Below, piece by piece: positions 13,766 through 20,794 of a stretch of DNA of 64,000 nucleotides (positions within the stretch are counted from its first letter, which is position 1; each line of letters opens with the position of its first letter). This DNA comes from an uncultured Bacteroidales bacterium (GTDB lineage Bacteria > Bacteroidota > Bacteroidia > Bacteroidales > UBA932): contig ONJB01000012.1 of the NCBI GenBank assembly GCA_900318015.1, forward strand, positions 1 to 64,000. The letters run 5' to 3'. The notes beneath the pieces were generated by a model that was given only the letters and a program-made list of their open reading frames with translations, was not told the DNA's origin and did no database searches. The translations under genes were made by a program, and so were the position numbers.

Positions 13766-15055
13766 CTAGGCGAGAATGTGGTGGGAAACGCCGGCGAGCA
13801 GGCCGAGCGACCCGGCCCGGTCCAGGAAGAACTGCTCGAATTCCGCGCCGTAGATGTTCCGGGACAGATGCAGGAACAGCTTCCCGCCGAAGCCCGCGCA
13901 GGACACGGCGCCGCTGTTGCCGCGCTGGCGGCCCAGGATGAAGTCGAACTCGGTCAGGTACGGACGCATCTCGTCCGGCACCTGGACCTGGCCCAGGTTG
14001 GACAGGGTCTGGGAGCAGTATTTGTCTCCGTGGAGTCTGTTGATGATGTCGATGATGGGCTTCTTCACCACGAGCGGCAGGCAGCGGACGGCGAAACTTT
14101 CTTCCAACTCCACGTTGGCGGCGATCTTCGGCTCCAGGTTCTCCGGACGAAGCATCGTCTCCTTCTGCATCTTCACGAGCCGGACCAGCTGCTCCAGCGG
14201 CAGATAGCCGCTTTGGATATCCAGTCCGAGATTGACGTAGGAAGAGAAGTTCCGCACCGAGCGGCTGCCGTAGCGCGGCCGCAGATTCACCGGGACGCTG
14301 ACCTTTACAACGCTGCGCTTTTTCGGGTCGTCGTCGGCCCTGTACAGCTTCTGGAGGGCGTCCAGCATGAGCCCGGTCAGGAGGTCGGTCACGCTGCAGT
14401 CCATCCGGCGGCATACAGCCTTCACCCGGTCCATCGGCATCACGACGCGGATGTCGCGGAGACCCGATTTGGAGAGCCGGCGACCCTTGATGTGATAGGC
14501 GGGAACATTCTTTTCCAGTTCTCCCTTGCGGCCGGAGAAGACGGTCTTGAAACTGTCTTCCACTTCCGCGGCGTCGGGCGCCTCGGCGGGATTCAACACC
14601 AGGCCGGAGTAGGAAATGGACAGACCGTATTTCAACCGCAGGTATTCGCCTGCGAGGGTGAGCAGGAAGGTCTCGGAACCGGTTCCGTCGGCCAGGGCGT
14701 GGAAGACGTCCAGGAGGATGCGGCAGCCCTCGGCGCTCACCTTGTACATGAAACCGCCGTTGTCGCTGAAATGGAAGCGGCTGAGCGGCGCGGCGGGCGC
14801 GACTTCGGGATCCTTGTCCATCCGGTGGAGGTGCCACCAGAACGTCCCGGCGCGGAGTCCGCACCGGAAGGTGGGAATCCGTTCGGACGCCGTCACCAGC
14901 GCCTGCTGGAGGACAAGAGGATCCACGGTTTCGGTGAGCGTGACGCTCATCCGGTACAGGGAAGCATAATGCCTGCTCAGCGAGGCAGGGTAGATGTTCG
15001 CCGCATTGTCGATCCGCATCCGGGCGGGAATAGAAAGGGTGAAAGTCCGTTCCAT
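13766..15055 (-). CDS. Condensation-fold acyltransferase-like protein
   Basis: The 429-residue protein belongs to the chloramphenicol-acetyltransferase/condensation-domain superfamily, which includes alcohol acyltransferases, PapA-type and wax-ester enzymes. The active-site motif reads FHALADG at 118-124, matching HHxxxDG except that the first His is Phe; the catalytic second His and the Asp-Gly are kept. A second half with 'VSVPVNLRPRYGS' and 'TLSNLGQVQVP' fits the N- and C-lobe bridge of this fold. It has no carrier-protein or adenylation domain nearby, so a free-standing acyl-CoA-dependent O-acyltransferase is the better guess. The start at MERTFTL is preferred; an 18-codon extension would overlap the promoter. 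Substrate unknown. Confidence 0.7.
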   Translation of the reverse strand: MERTFTLSIPARMRIDNAANIYPASLSRHYASLYRMSVTLTETVDPLVLQQALVTASERIPTFRCGLRAGTFWWHLHRMDKDPEVAPAAPLSRFHFSDNGGFMYKVSAEGCRILLDVFHALADGTGSETFLLTLAGEYLRLKYGLSISYSGLVLNPAEAPDAAEVEDSFKTVFSGRKGELEKNVPAYHIKGRRLSKSGLRDIRVVMPMDRVKAVCRRMDCSVTDLLTGLMLDALQKLYRADDDPKKRSVVKVSVPVNLRPRYGSRSVRNFSSYVNLGLDIQSGYLPLEQLVRLVKMQKETMLRPENLEPKIAANVELEESFAVRCLPLVVKKPIIDIINRLHGDKYCSQTLSNLGQVQVPDEMRPYLTEFDFILGRQRGNSGAVSCAGFGGKLFLHLSRNIYGAEFEQFFLDRAGSLGLLAGVSHHILA

Positions 15056-15078
15056 CGTTGTCGCGATTGTTACGGAAA

Positions 15079-15086
15079 CAAAAGTA
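15079..15086 (-). promoter_or_regulatory. -7 box of the acyltransferase gene
   Basis: TACTTTTG on the minus strand fits TAnnTTTG and lies 23 nt before the chosen ATG. Confidence 0.5.
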
Positions 15087-15163
15087 CCGCCCCCGGAAGA
15101 GGGCGGCAAATAAAGGTGGTGAAAGCGGGGGAAATGTGATGAAATCCCCGTATGTGGGGCGAA

Positions 15164-16387
15164 CTAGCGTCCTCTCCGGAGCCGGCCGATGGCGTGCTCC
15201 AGGCTTTCGGAAGGCTCGATGATGTTGTAATCCTTCCAGAAATCGGGATCCTGGAATTCGGCGGCCTTCTCGATGAGGTAGTCCACGGAGCGGAATGCCT
15301 CGGCGCGCGCAATGGGCACGGCGGGCTCGCGGAGGTCGGTGACTACGAGTTCGTTGACCACGGCATAGGCGGTGGCGAACAACCGCTTTTTCCAGTCGCA
15401 GTTGAACCGCATCGTGGACCGGAAATACTCCAGCCGGCTCTGGCCGTCCTTGAGCCGGTAGCTGATGACGACGGAGAGTTCCTTCGGGGTCACGCGGAGC
15501 GTGAGCGGCTTCTTGATGATCATCTGCCGGGTGGCCTTGTCCACGTCGGACATGTCCATGGACATTTCGATGCGGGTGAAGGAGAGAAGATCCCGGTCGA
15601 TGTACAAGGTTCCGTGGAAGAGCGCCCAATCCACCGGGCGGGAGCCGGGACGGAAGTGGATGACGAACTGGATGCGGTCGCCGATGTAGGTGGGCATGCC
15701 CATCTCGAATTCGTACAGGGACAACTCCTCTTCATCGAAGAGGATCTCGGGATTCTTGACCACGTCGAAGGTAAGCGCCTGGGTGGGCCCGCCCTGCATC
15801 TTCACGCTCAGGGTGTCGGTCCGGCGCTGGCTCAGCAGGATGCGGCTCTTCTCCAGGGCGGCCCGGTCCCGGTAGATATTGCCGTCATAGCCCGTCTTGT
15901 ACAGCCGGGCGACGGCTTCGGAGACGAAGATGTAGCGGTTCCGCTTGCGGACGGTCTCCCGGTAGAAGCATTCCATCAGCTCGGGGTTCTTGCTGTAGTT
16001 GTCCGGGATCCGGCGGATGGCCTCTCCGAGGATTTCCCGCGGGTCGCCCATGACGATGGATGCTTCCGCCAGCGGCATGGATTCCGGCGTGAGGCGTATG
16101 CGGAGCGGAGCTCCGACGGCCTTCTGCCGGAGGGTCCGGTAGCCGAGGTACGAGAAGACGACTTCCGATACGGGCTGGTCCGATTTGATGGTGAAATCAC
16201 CGTCCGCGTTGGTGACGGTGGCGTAATGGCGGCCGGGCACGGAAACATGCACGGACTCCATGGGCCGTCCGCTCACCGCGTCCACGACGTTCCCCTGCAC
16301 CGAATAGCCCAGCCGGACAGTGTCCACCTGGCCGTACAGGGCCGCGGAACAGCAGACAAAGACAATCAATATCAGGAACTTACGCAT
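15164..16387 (-). CDS. Exported carboxypeptidase-regulatory-domain protein
   Basis: The 407-residue protein starts at MRKFLILIV with a signal peptide (cleavage near ALYGQ). Residues about 28-105 form a CarboxypepD_reg-like beta-sandwich ('VQGNVVDAVSGRPMESVHVSV', then 'FSYLGYRTL'), the domain that also precedes TonB receptors in this phylum. The remaining ~300 residues match a common Bacteroidota architecture of unknown function, with 'ECFYRETVRKRNRYIFVSEAV' and a long antiparallel beta region. It has no TonB plug or barrel. It is monocistronic with its own promoter at 16408-16437. An envelope location is clear; the role is not. Confidence 0.7.
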   Translation of the reverse strand: MRKFLILIVFVCCSAALYGQVDTVRLGYSVQGNVVDAVSGRPMESVHVSVPGRHYATVTNADGDFTIKSDQPVSEVVFSYLGYRTLRQKAVGAPLRIRLTPESMPLAEASIVMGDPREILGEAIRRIPDNYSKNPELMECFYRETVRKRNRYIFVSEAVARLYKTGYDGNIYRDRAALEKSRILLSQRRTDTLSVKMQGGPTQALTFDVVKNPEILFDEEELSLYEFEMGMPTYIGDRIQFVIHFRPGSRPVDWALFHGTLYIDRDLLSFTRIEMSMDMSDVDKATRQMIIKKPLTLRVTPKELSVVISYRLKDGQSRLEYFRSTMRFNCDWKKRLFATAYAVVNELVVTDLREPAVPIARAEAFRSVDYLIEKAAEFQDPDFWKDYNIIEPSESLEHAIGRLRRGR

Positions 16388-16407
16388 AGGATAAAGCATT
16401 TCTTATA

Positions 16408-16437
16408 CAAATATAGATATTCTCGGGAGAAAAACAA
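16408..16437 (-). promoter_or_regulatory. Promoter of the carboxypeptidase-regulatory-domain gene
   Basis: On the minus strand, TTG (16435-16437), a 19-bp gap and TATATTTG (16408-16415). The leader to the ATG at 16387 is about 15-20 nt. Confidence 0.6.
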
Positions 16438-16478
16438 TTTTTTCTGGCTTCCCCTTCCCGTTTTCCAAGGAGATTTCC

Positions 16479-16486
16479 TATATTTG
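16479..16486 (+). promoter_or_regulatory. -7 box of the AAA ATPase/sirtuin operon
   Basis: TATATTTG fits the consensus and lies 24 nt upstream of the ATG at 16511. It is divergent from the promoter at 16408. Confidence 0.55.
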
Positions 16487-16510
16487 TAACAAGATAGTTA
16501 CGTGAGGCCT

Positions 16511-17665
16511 ATGGACACTCCCTTCCCGTATGACAAATTCGTGACCGGTAAGAATTTCATCGGCCGGAAAGCCGAATGTACGGTCCTTTCGAACCTGATC
16601 GCCCAGCATGAGCACGTGGTTCTCTACGAGCCGCCCAAATCCGGGAAAACCTCCCTCGTCCAGCAGGCGATGTACTCGATGCGGTACGGCCAGCGGGCCT
16701 TCACCGTGGGCCAGTTCTCCGTCCTGAACATCCGCACCGTGGACGAGTTCCTCTCCCGCTACGGCTCCACCGTCATCCGGATGGTGGCGTCGGCTCCGAC
16801 GGAATACGCCCGCATCGTCCAGGACTATCTGGGCGGCACCCACTTTGTCTTCGACCCGGAAGCCTTTGCGGACACCGACCAGATCCTCTCCCGCAACTGG
16901 GACCTGGACGAGGAGGATGTGAAGGCCGTCCTGCGGCTGCCGTTCCGCCTGGCCGCGGACCGGGGCAATCCGCTGCTGCTGGTCATCGACGAGTTCCAGA
17001 ACGTGCTTGAGACCGAGGATGGAGACCGGATCCTCCGCCCCCTGGACGCCATCATCAAGGAAGCGGCCGAGCAGGGCCTCAAGGGCTTCTCCTTCATCTT
17101 CTGCGGATCCATGGTGAATGCCATGAAACAGATCTTCGAGACCAGCCGCCTGTTCCACCGCCACGTCACCCGGGTGCGGCTCTCCTCCGTGGACGAGCGC
17201 GAAATCGCGGACCACGTGGTGCGCGGTTTCCTGTCCGGCGGCAAGGTCCTGGACAAGGAACTCCTCATCGGCGCCTGCCGGCTGTTCAAGAACAACCTCT
17301 GGTACATCAACCACTTCGCATCCATCTGCGACTCCATGTCCAAGGGCTACATCATGGAACCGGTGCTGGTCGACGCCCTCGGCAGCCTCCTTTCGGTCCA
17401 TGAACCCCGCTTCCGGGCGATGGTCTGCGGCCTTACCACGCACCAGGTGAACCTCCTCCGGGCCACGGCCGAAGGCAATGTCCGCTTCAGCGCTTCGGAA
17501 GTCATCCGCAAGTACGGTCTCAACTCCTCGGCGAATGTCAAGCGCGTGAAGGACGCCCTGATGAAGAAGGAAATCCTCGTCTTCGACGACGAGGACCAGC
17601 CGGAGTTCCTGGACCCGCTGTTCGAATACTGGATCAAGAAGTATTACTTTGAACTTCCCGAATGA
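16511..17665 (+). CDS. AAA ATPase with C-terminal winged-helix-like region
   Basis: The 384-residue cytoplasmic protein belongs to the STAND-like/archaeal ATPase group common in Bacteroidales. It has Walker A PPKSGKTS at about 41-48, Walker B LLLVIDEFQ at 155-163, and a sensor-like FIFCGSM segment. The C-terminal ~90 residues (TTHQVNLLRA to LFEYWIKKYYF) look like a winged helix followed by the family's closing motif. Relatives are often annotated only as ATP-binding proteins, and their cellular role is not established. An in-frame GTG nine bases upstream is a weaker start. Its stop overlaps the start of the sirtuin gene by 4 bp (ATGA), so the two products are made together. Confidence 0.75.
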   Translation: MDTPFPYDKFVTGKNFIGRKAECTVLSNLIAQHEHVVLYEPPKSGKTSLVQQAMYSMRYGQRAFTVGQFSVLNIRTVDEFLSRYGSTVIRMVASAPTEYARIVQDYLGGTHFVFDPEAFADTDQILSRNWDLDEEDVKAVLRLPFRLAADRGNPLLLVIDEFQNVLETEDGDRILRPLDAIIKEAAEQGLKGFSFIFCGSMVNAMKQIFETSRLFHRHVTRVRLSSVDEREIADHVVRGFLSGGKVLDKELLIGACRLFKNNLWYINHFASICDSMSKGYIMEPVLVDALGSLLSVHEPRFRAMVCGLTTHQVNLLRATAEGNVRFSASEVIRKYGLNSSANVKRVKDALMKKEILVFDDEDQPEFLDPLFEYWIKKYYFELPE

Positions 17666-18369
17666 TGAAAAAGAAGATTGTCGTCCTGACCGGCGCCGGC
17701 GTCAGCGCCGAGAGCGGATTCGCCACCTTCCGCGATACCGGCGGGCTGTGGGAACAGTATGACGTGCAGGATGTCGCCTCCATCGAGGGGTGGTACCGGA
17801 ACCGGAAGCTGGTGCTGGACTTCTACAACCAGCGCCGGGAGCAATTGAAGGACGCGAAGCCCAATGCGGCGCACCTCGCCATCGCAGGCCTGGAAAAGGA
17901 CTATGACGTGGATGTCGTCACCCAGAACGTGGACAACCTCCACGAGCGTGCTGGCTCCACGCGGGTGCTCCACCTGCACGGGGAACTGACCAAGGTCCGC
18001 CCCGAGAACGGCCATTACGACCGCGACTACCGGACGGACCAGGTCATCGACATCGGCTATGACAAGGTCGTCCTGGGGGACACCGCGCCCAACGGGTCTC
18101 AGCTGCGCCCGCACATCGTCTTCTTCGGCGAGGCGGTCCCGAACATCGAGAAGGCCATCGATCTGGTGTCCCGGGCGGACATCCTCCTGATCGTGGGCAC
18201 CTCCCTCCAGGTGTATCCCGCCGCCGGCCTGTACCGTTACGCCCGGCCCGACATCCCCATCTACATCATCGACCCCAAGGACGTGCCCGTCCACGACCCC
18301 CGCGTCACCCTCATCCGCGACGTCGCCACGAAGGGAATGGAAAAATTCATCGGGATGCTTGCAGATTAG
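17662..18369 (+). CDS. cobB: NAD-dependent protein deacylase, CobB/SIRT5-like
   Basis: The 235-residue sirtuin removes acyl groups from lysines using NAD+. Visible motifs are GAGVSAESG (11-19), TQNVDNLHERAG (87-98), catalytic His106 in LHLHGE, and GTSLQVYPAAG near the end. Tyr55 and Arg58 in DFYNQRR correspond to the YxxR pair that reads succinyl/malonyl-lysine in CobB and SIRT5. The zinc ribbon is absent: no CxxC pair follows LHGE, where E. coli CobB and SIRT5 have cysteines, and the insert is short and acidic. It overlaps the AAA ATPase gene by 4 bp. Deacylase activity is inferred; loss of zinc cysteines is seen directly. Confidence 0.9.
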   Translation: MMKKKIVVLTGAGVSAESGFATFRDTGGLWEQYDVQDVASIEGWYRNRKLVLDFYNQRREQLKDAKPNAAHLAIAGLEKDYDVDVVTQNVDNLHERAGSTRVLHLHGELTKVRPENGHYDRDYRTDQVIDIGYDKVVLGDTAPNGSQLRPHIVFFGEAVPNIEKAIDLVSRADILLIVGTSLQVYPAAGLYRYARPDIPIYIIDPKDVPVHDPRVTLIRDVATKGMEKFIGMLAD

Positions 18370-18380
18370 CAAATTATTGC

Positions 18381-18388
18381 TACCTTTG
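18381..18388 (+). promoter_or_regulatory. -7 box of rpsU
   Basis: TACCTTTG fits TAnnTTTG, 31 nt ahead of the rpsU ATG. It lies directly after the sirtuin stop codon. Confidence 0.6.
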
Positions 18389-18404
18389 CAGTCCCAATGA
18401 AAAA

Positions 18405-18411
18405 AGGAGGT
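18405..18411 (+). promoter_or_regulatory. Strong Shine-Dalgarno site of rpsU
   Basis: AGGAGGT with 8 nt to the ATG is the only strong Shine-Dalgarno site I see in the window. In Bacteroidota most genes lack it because bS21, bS18 and bS6 mask the 16S anti-SD; a strong SD on rpsU fits autoregulation by bS21 level. The site sits inside an eight-codon frame (18397-18423, MKKGGVKA) whose stop overlaps the rpsU start. Confidence 0.8.
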
Positions 18412-18419
18412 GTAAAAGC

Positions 18420-18617
18420 ATGATCATTGTCCCGATTAAGGAAGGAGAAAACATCGAGAGAGCCCTGAAGAAATTCAAGCGCAAATTCGAAAAGACCGGT
18501 ACCGTTCGCGAGCTCCGCGCCCGTAAGAACTTCGAGAAGCCTTCCGTGAAGAATCGCATTGCTCATCAGAAGGCCGTGTACGTCCAGCAGTTTCGTTTTA
18601 TGTCCCGAAAAGGCTAG
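18420..18617 (+). CDS. rpsU: 30S ribosomal protein bS21
   Basis: The 65-residue basic protein has the standard bS21 opening (MIIVPIKEGENIERALK) and the KFKRKFEKTG core. It is a small-subunit protein which, in Bacteroidota, also helps hide the anti-Shine-Dalgarno end of 16S rRNA. Its 3' end overlaps the end of the convergent GH43 gene by 4 bp. Length and sequence are normal for the phylum. Confidence 0.97.
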   Translation: MIIVPIKEGENIERALKKFKRKFEKTGTVRELRARKNFEKPSVKNRIAHQKAVYVQQFRFMSRKG

Positions 18618-20692
18618 TAGTGGACGATCGTCACGACCACCTTGCCGGCCTCCTTGCCGCGGACGACCTTCATCCGGAGTTCGCCGGTGACGGTGGTGCC
18701 GTGGCCGAGTTCGGTCAGTTTTGCCTCGATGCCGGGCTCGCCCTCGCCGATGAGGTCCTTCTCCGTCAGGTCGCCGTCCCAGAGGACGGGACCGAAGGTG
18801 TGGTTGATCACCCAGTGGCCCGGGTCGATGCCCTCGAACACATATTCATCGACGCCTTCCTTGAGCATCACGCGTTTGGACATCGCGTTGCCGCCGTAGC
18901 CGAAATTGCCGTTGCCGCGCTTGTTGATCTCCACCTCGGCGCCCATGCCGTTCACGGCCTCGGTCTTCTCGCGGCAGTAATCCAGGCCGCAGTCGAAGGA
19001 TTCCACCTCGAAGAAATACTCGGGATCCACGTTGAGGCTGTGCATCTTGAAGAAGTTGGTGTCGTAGACGATGTAGCTGTTGTACAGTTTCTTCTTCTCG
19101 ATGCCGTAGCGGATGATGTAGCCGTCCGCGCCCGGGACCGGATCCCACAGGAGGGTGGCCTCACGCCGGTCTTCGGGGTTCCGGACCACCTTGACGTCCT
19201 TCACCACCGTGGACTTGCCCACGTCCGGATTGCCGAACACGCGGAGGTCCTTCATGCAGAACTTGGCGCCGTCATAGGTGCCCAGGTTCGTGACCTTGAC
19301 GTAGCGGGCGTTCATCGGTTTCGGAAGCTCGATATAGACATGACGGAACTCCTGCTTGTTGTCGGGCTTGTCCGCGACCTTGGTCCAGTGGACCTTGTCG
19401 GCTGAGACTTCCACGGTATAGCACTGGTAGTGCTCCGGCGGGGCTTGGGGGGCGCCGAAACCGCGTCCCTGGGGCGCTGTACCGCCGATGTGGTCGAAAT
19501 TGACCTGGATGGCGCGGATGTCCGCCACCTTCCCGAGGTCCACGCAGAAGAACTCGCCCGGATCGCCGGTCTCGGCGGCCCAGCAGGTCATGAAGTCCTC
19601 GTCCACGCCCTTGGCGGGGACATAGTTCTCGAAGGTCGAGGAGACTTCCACCTTCTTCTTGTTGGACAGGAGTTTCCAGCCGGTCCAGTTGTCGCCCACG
19701 GGGCCCTTCCGGGAACCCGGCCAGTACTGCGGCCAGTCGCCGAGGGCGGTCTCGGAATGCATCACACCATCCTTGTCCACGGCCGTCGGATAGATGGCGA
19801 GCTCGGAGCCGCGTCCGCCGCCGTAGTTGCCCGGGATCATGCAGATGGTCCAGAGCTGGCCGTTCTTGTCGTGGAAGGTGCTGCCGTGACCGGCGCCTAC
19901 CGCGAAGCCCGTCGTCTTGAAGGTCAGGGGGTTATGCTCTGAATAGGTGAACGGCCCGGTAGGGGAGTCGCTCACGTACACGCCGTGCGAGTAGGAGAGG
20001 AACTCCAGGCCGATGGCGGCATACTGGAGGTAGTACTTCCCGTTGTGCTTGGTCATCCAGGGACCCTCGATCCAGGGATATTCCTCCTCGAAGTAGTCGC
20101 GCCGGCCGTTGAAGATGGAATAGATCACATCTTCGTTCCGGCGGCTCTCGAATCCGTGCCTGCGGTGGTCCCCGAAGAACAGGACCTTGGGCCCGTCGAT
20201 CTCCTTGAAGGTGGTCTTGTCCAGTTCCACGACCTTGAACGGCATGATCTGGGACCAGCCATAGTAGAGGTACAGGTGTCCGTTGTCATAGAACATGTTC
20301 GCGTCGCCGTAGCGGTCGCTGTCCAGGGTGCCGACCTGGACCCATTCGCCCTTGCGCGGATCCACGGCCTTGAACACCCGCTTATTGTTCATCGAGCAGC
20401 CGTACAGGGTGCCGTCCATTTCCACCACAGAAACCACGCCGCCCGGATAGTTCGGGGCGTCCACATACGTCCAGTTCTTGAAGTCGGGGGAGTACCAGTA
20501 GCCCTTTCGGTGGGAGACGAACAGGAAATAGTCGTCCTGGTAGATGAGGACGACGGGTTCGCCGCCCCGGTAGGCCCTTTCCTGGCCGATGATGATGTCC
20601 AGCGGATTGCAGAAGGTGTTCCCCGGCTGGGCAAAGGCGCCGATGCCCAGGAGGAGCGCCGCGGCCGCGGCGAGGAGTCGTTTGGTTTTCAT
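18614..20692 (-). CDS. GH43-like glycosidase with discoidin (CBM32-like) and Fn3 domains
   Basis: The 692-residue exported enzyme starts at MKTKRLLAAAAALLL with a signal peptide ending near GAFAQ. The five-bladed propeller region (about 25-360) shows the GH43 landmarks: the first blade RGGEPVVLIYQDDYFLF, the pKa-modulator Asp in YGDANMFYDNG and the general-acid Glu in WIEGPW. In the first blade the expected catalytic-base Asp (usually ADP) is Glu (GEP). A discoidin/F5-8C domain (about 390-525) and an Fn3-like domain (about 535-630) follow. Family members cleave arabinose, xylose or galactose side chains of plant glycans. It is divergent from a second GH43 gene. Substrate not assigned. Confidence 0.8.
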   Translation of the reverse strand: MKTKRLLAAAAALLLGIGAFAQPGNTFCNPLDIIIGQERAYRGGEPVVLIYQDDYFLFVSHRKGYWYSPDFKNWTYVDAPNYPGGVVSVVEMDGTLYGCSMNNKRVFKAVDPRKGEWVQVGTLDSDRYGDANMFYDNGHLYLYYGWSQIMPFKVVELDKTTFKEIDGPKVLFFGDHRRHGFESRRNEDVIYSIFNGRRDYFEEEYPWIEGPWMTKHNGKYYLQYAAIGLEFLSYSHGVYVSDSPTGPFTYSEHNPLTFKTTGFAVGAGHGSTFHDKNGQLWTICMIPGNYGGGRGSELAIYPTAVDKDGVMHSETALGDWPQYWPGSRKGPVGDNWTGWKLLSNKKKVEVSSTFENYVPAKGVDEDFMTCWAAETGDPGEFFCVDLGKVADIRAIQVNFDHIGGTAPQGRGFGAPQAPPEHYQCYTVEVSADKVHWTKVADKPDNKQEFRHVYIELPKPMNARYVKVTNLGTYDGAKFCMKDLRVFGNPDVGKSTVVKDVKVVRNPEDRREATLLWDPVPGADGYIIRYGIEKKKLYNSYIVYDTNFFKMHSLNVDPEYFFEVESFDCGLDYCREKTEAVNGMGAEVEINKRGNGNFGYGGNAMSKRVMLKEGVDEYVFEGIDPGHWVINHTFGPVLWDGDLTEKDLIGEGEPGIEAKLTELGHGTTVTGELRMKVVRGKEAGKVVVTIVHY

Positions 20693-20764
20693 CAGATTGA
20701 CGGTTAATCGGTTATCGGATATAAATATCGGTAAAAAAAACGGAAAACCGTATGGATTTTTTCC

Positions 20765-20772
20765 TAAATTTG
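20765..20772 (+). promoter_or_regulatory. -7 box of the downstream GH43 gene
   Basis: TAAATTTG fits TAnnTTTG, 22 nt before the ATG at 20795, in the 102-bp AT-rich gap between two divergent GH43 genes. Confidence 0.55.
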
Positions 20773-20794
20773 TAAAAAATACATAAAGCCCGAT

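Noticed and set aside
11282-15139. Very long plus-strand open frame (1285 codons)
   Set aside because: It lies antisense to the AsmA-like and acyltransferase genes, has low-complexity V/G/H/D/Q-rich composition, spans two real genes and shows no domain. It is a shadow created by the high-GC codon bias of the opposite strand.
16511-18369. AAA ATPase plus Sir2 protein as an anti-phage system
   Set aside because: The sirtuin is a plain CobB/SIRT5-like deacylase, not a defence-type SIR2 NADase domain. The ATPase is a common Bacteroidales family, and no other defence genes are near.
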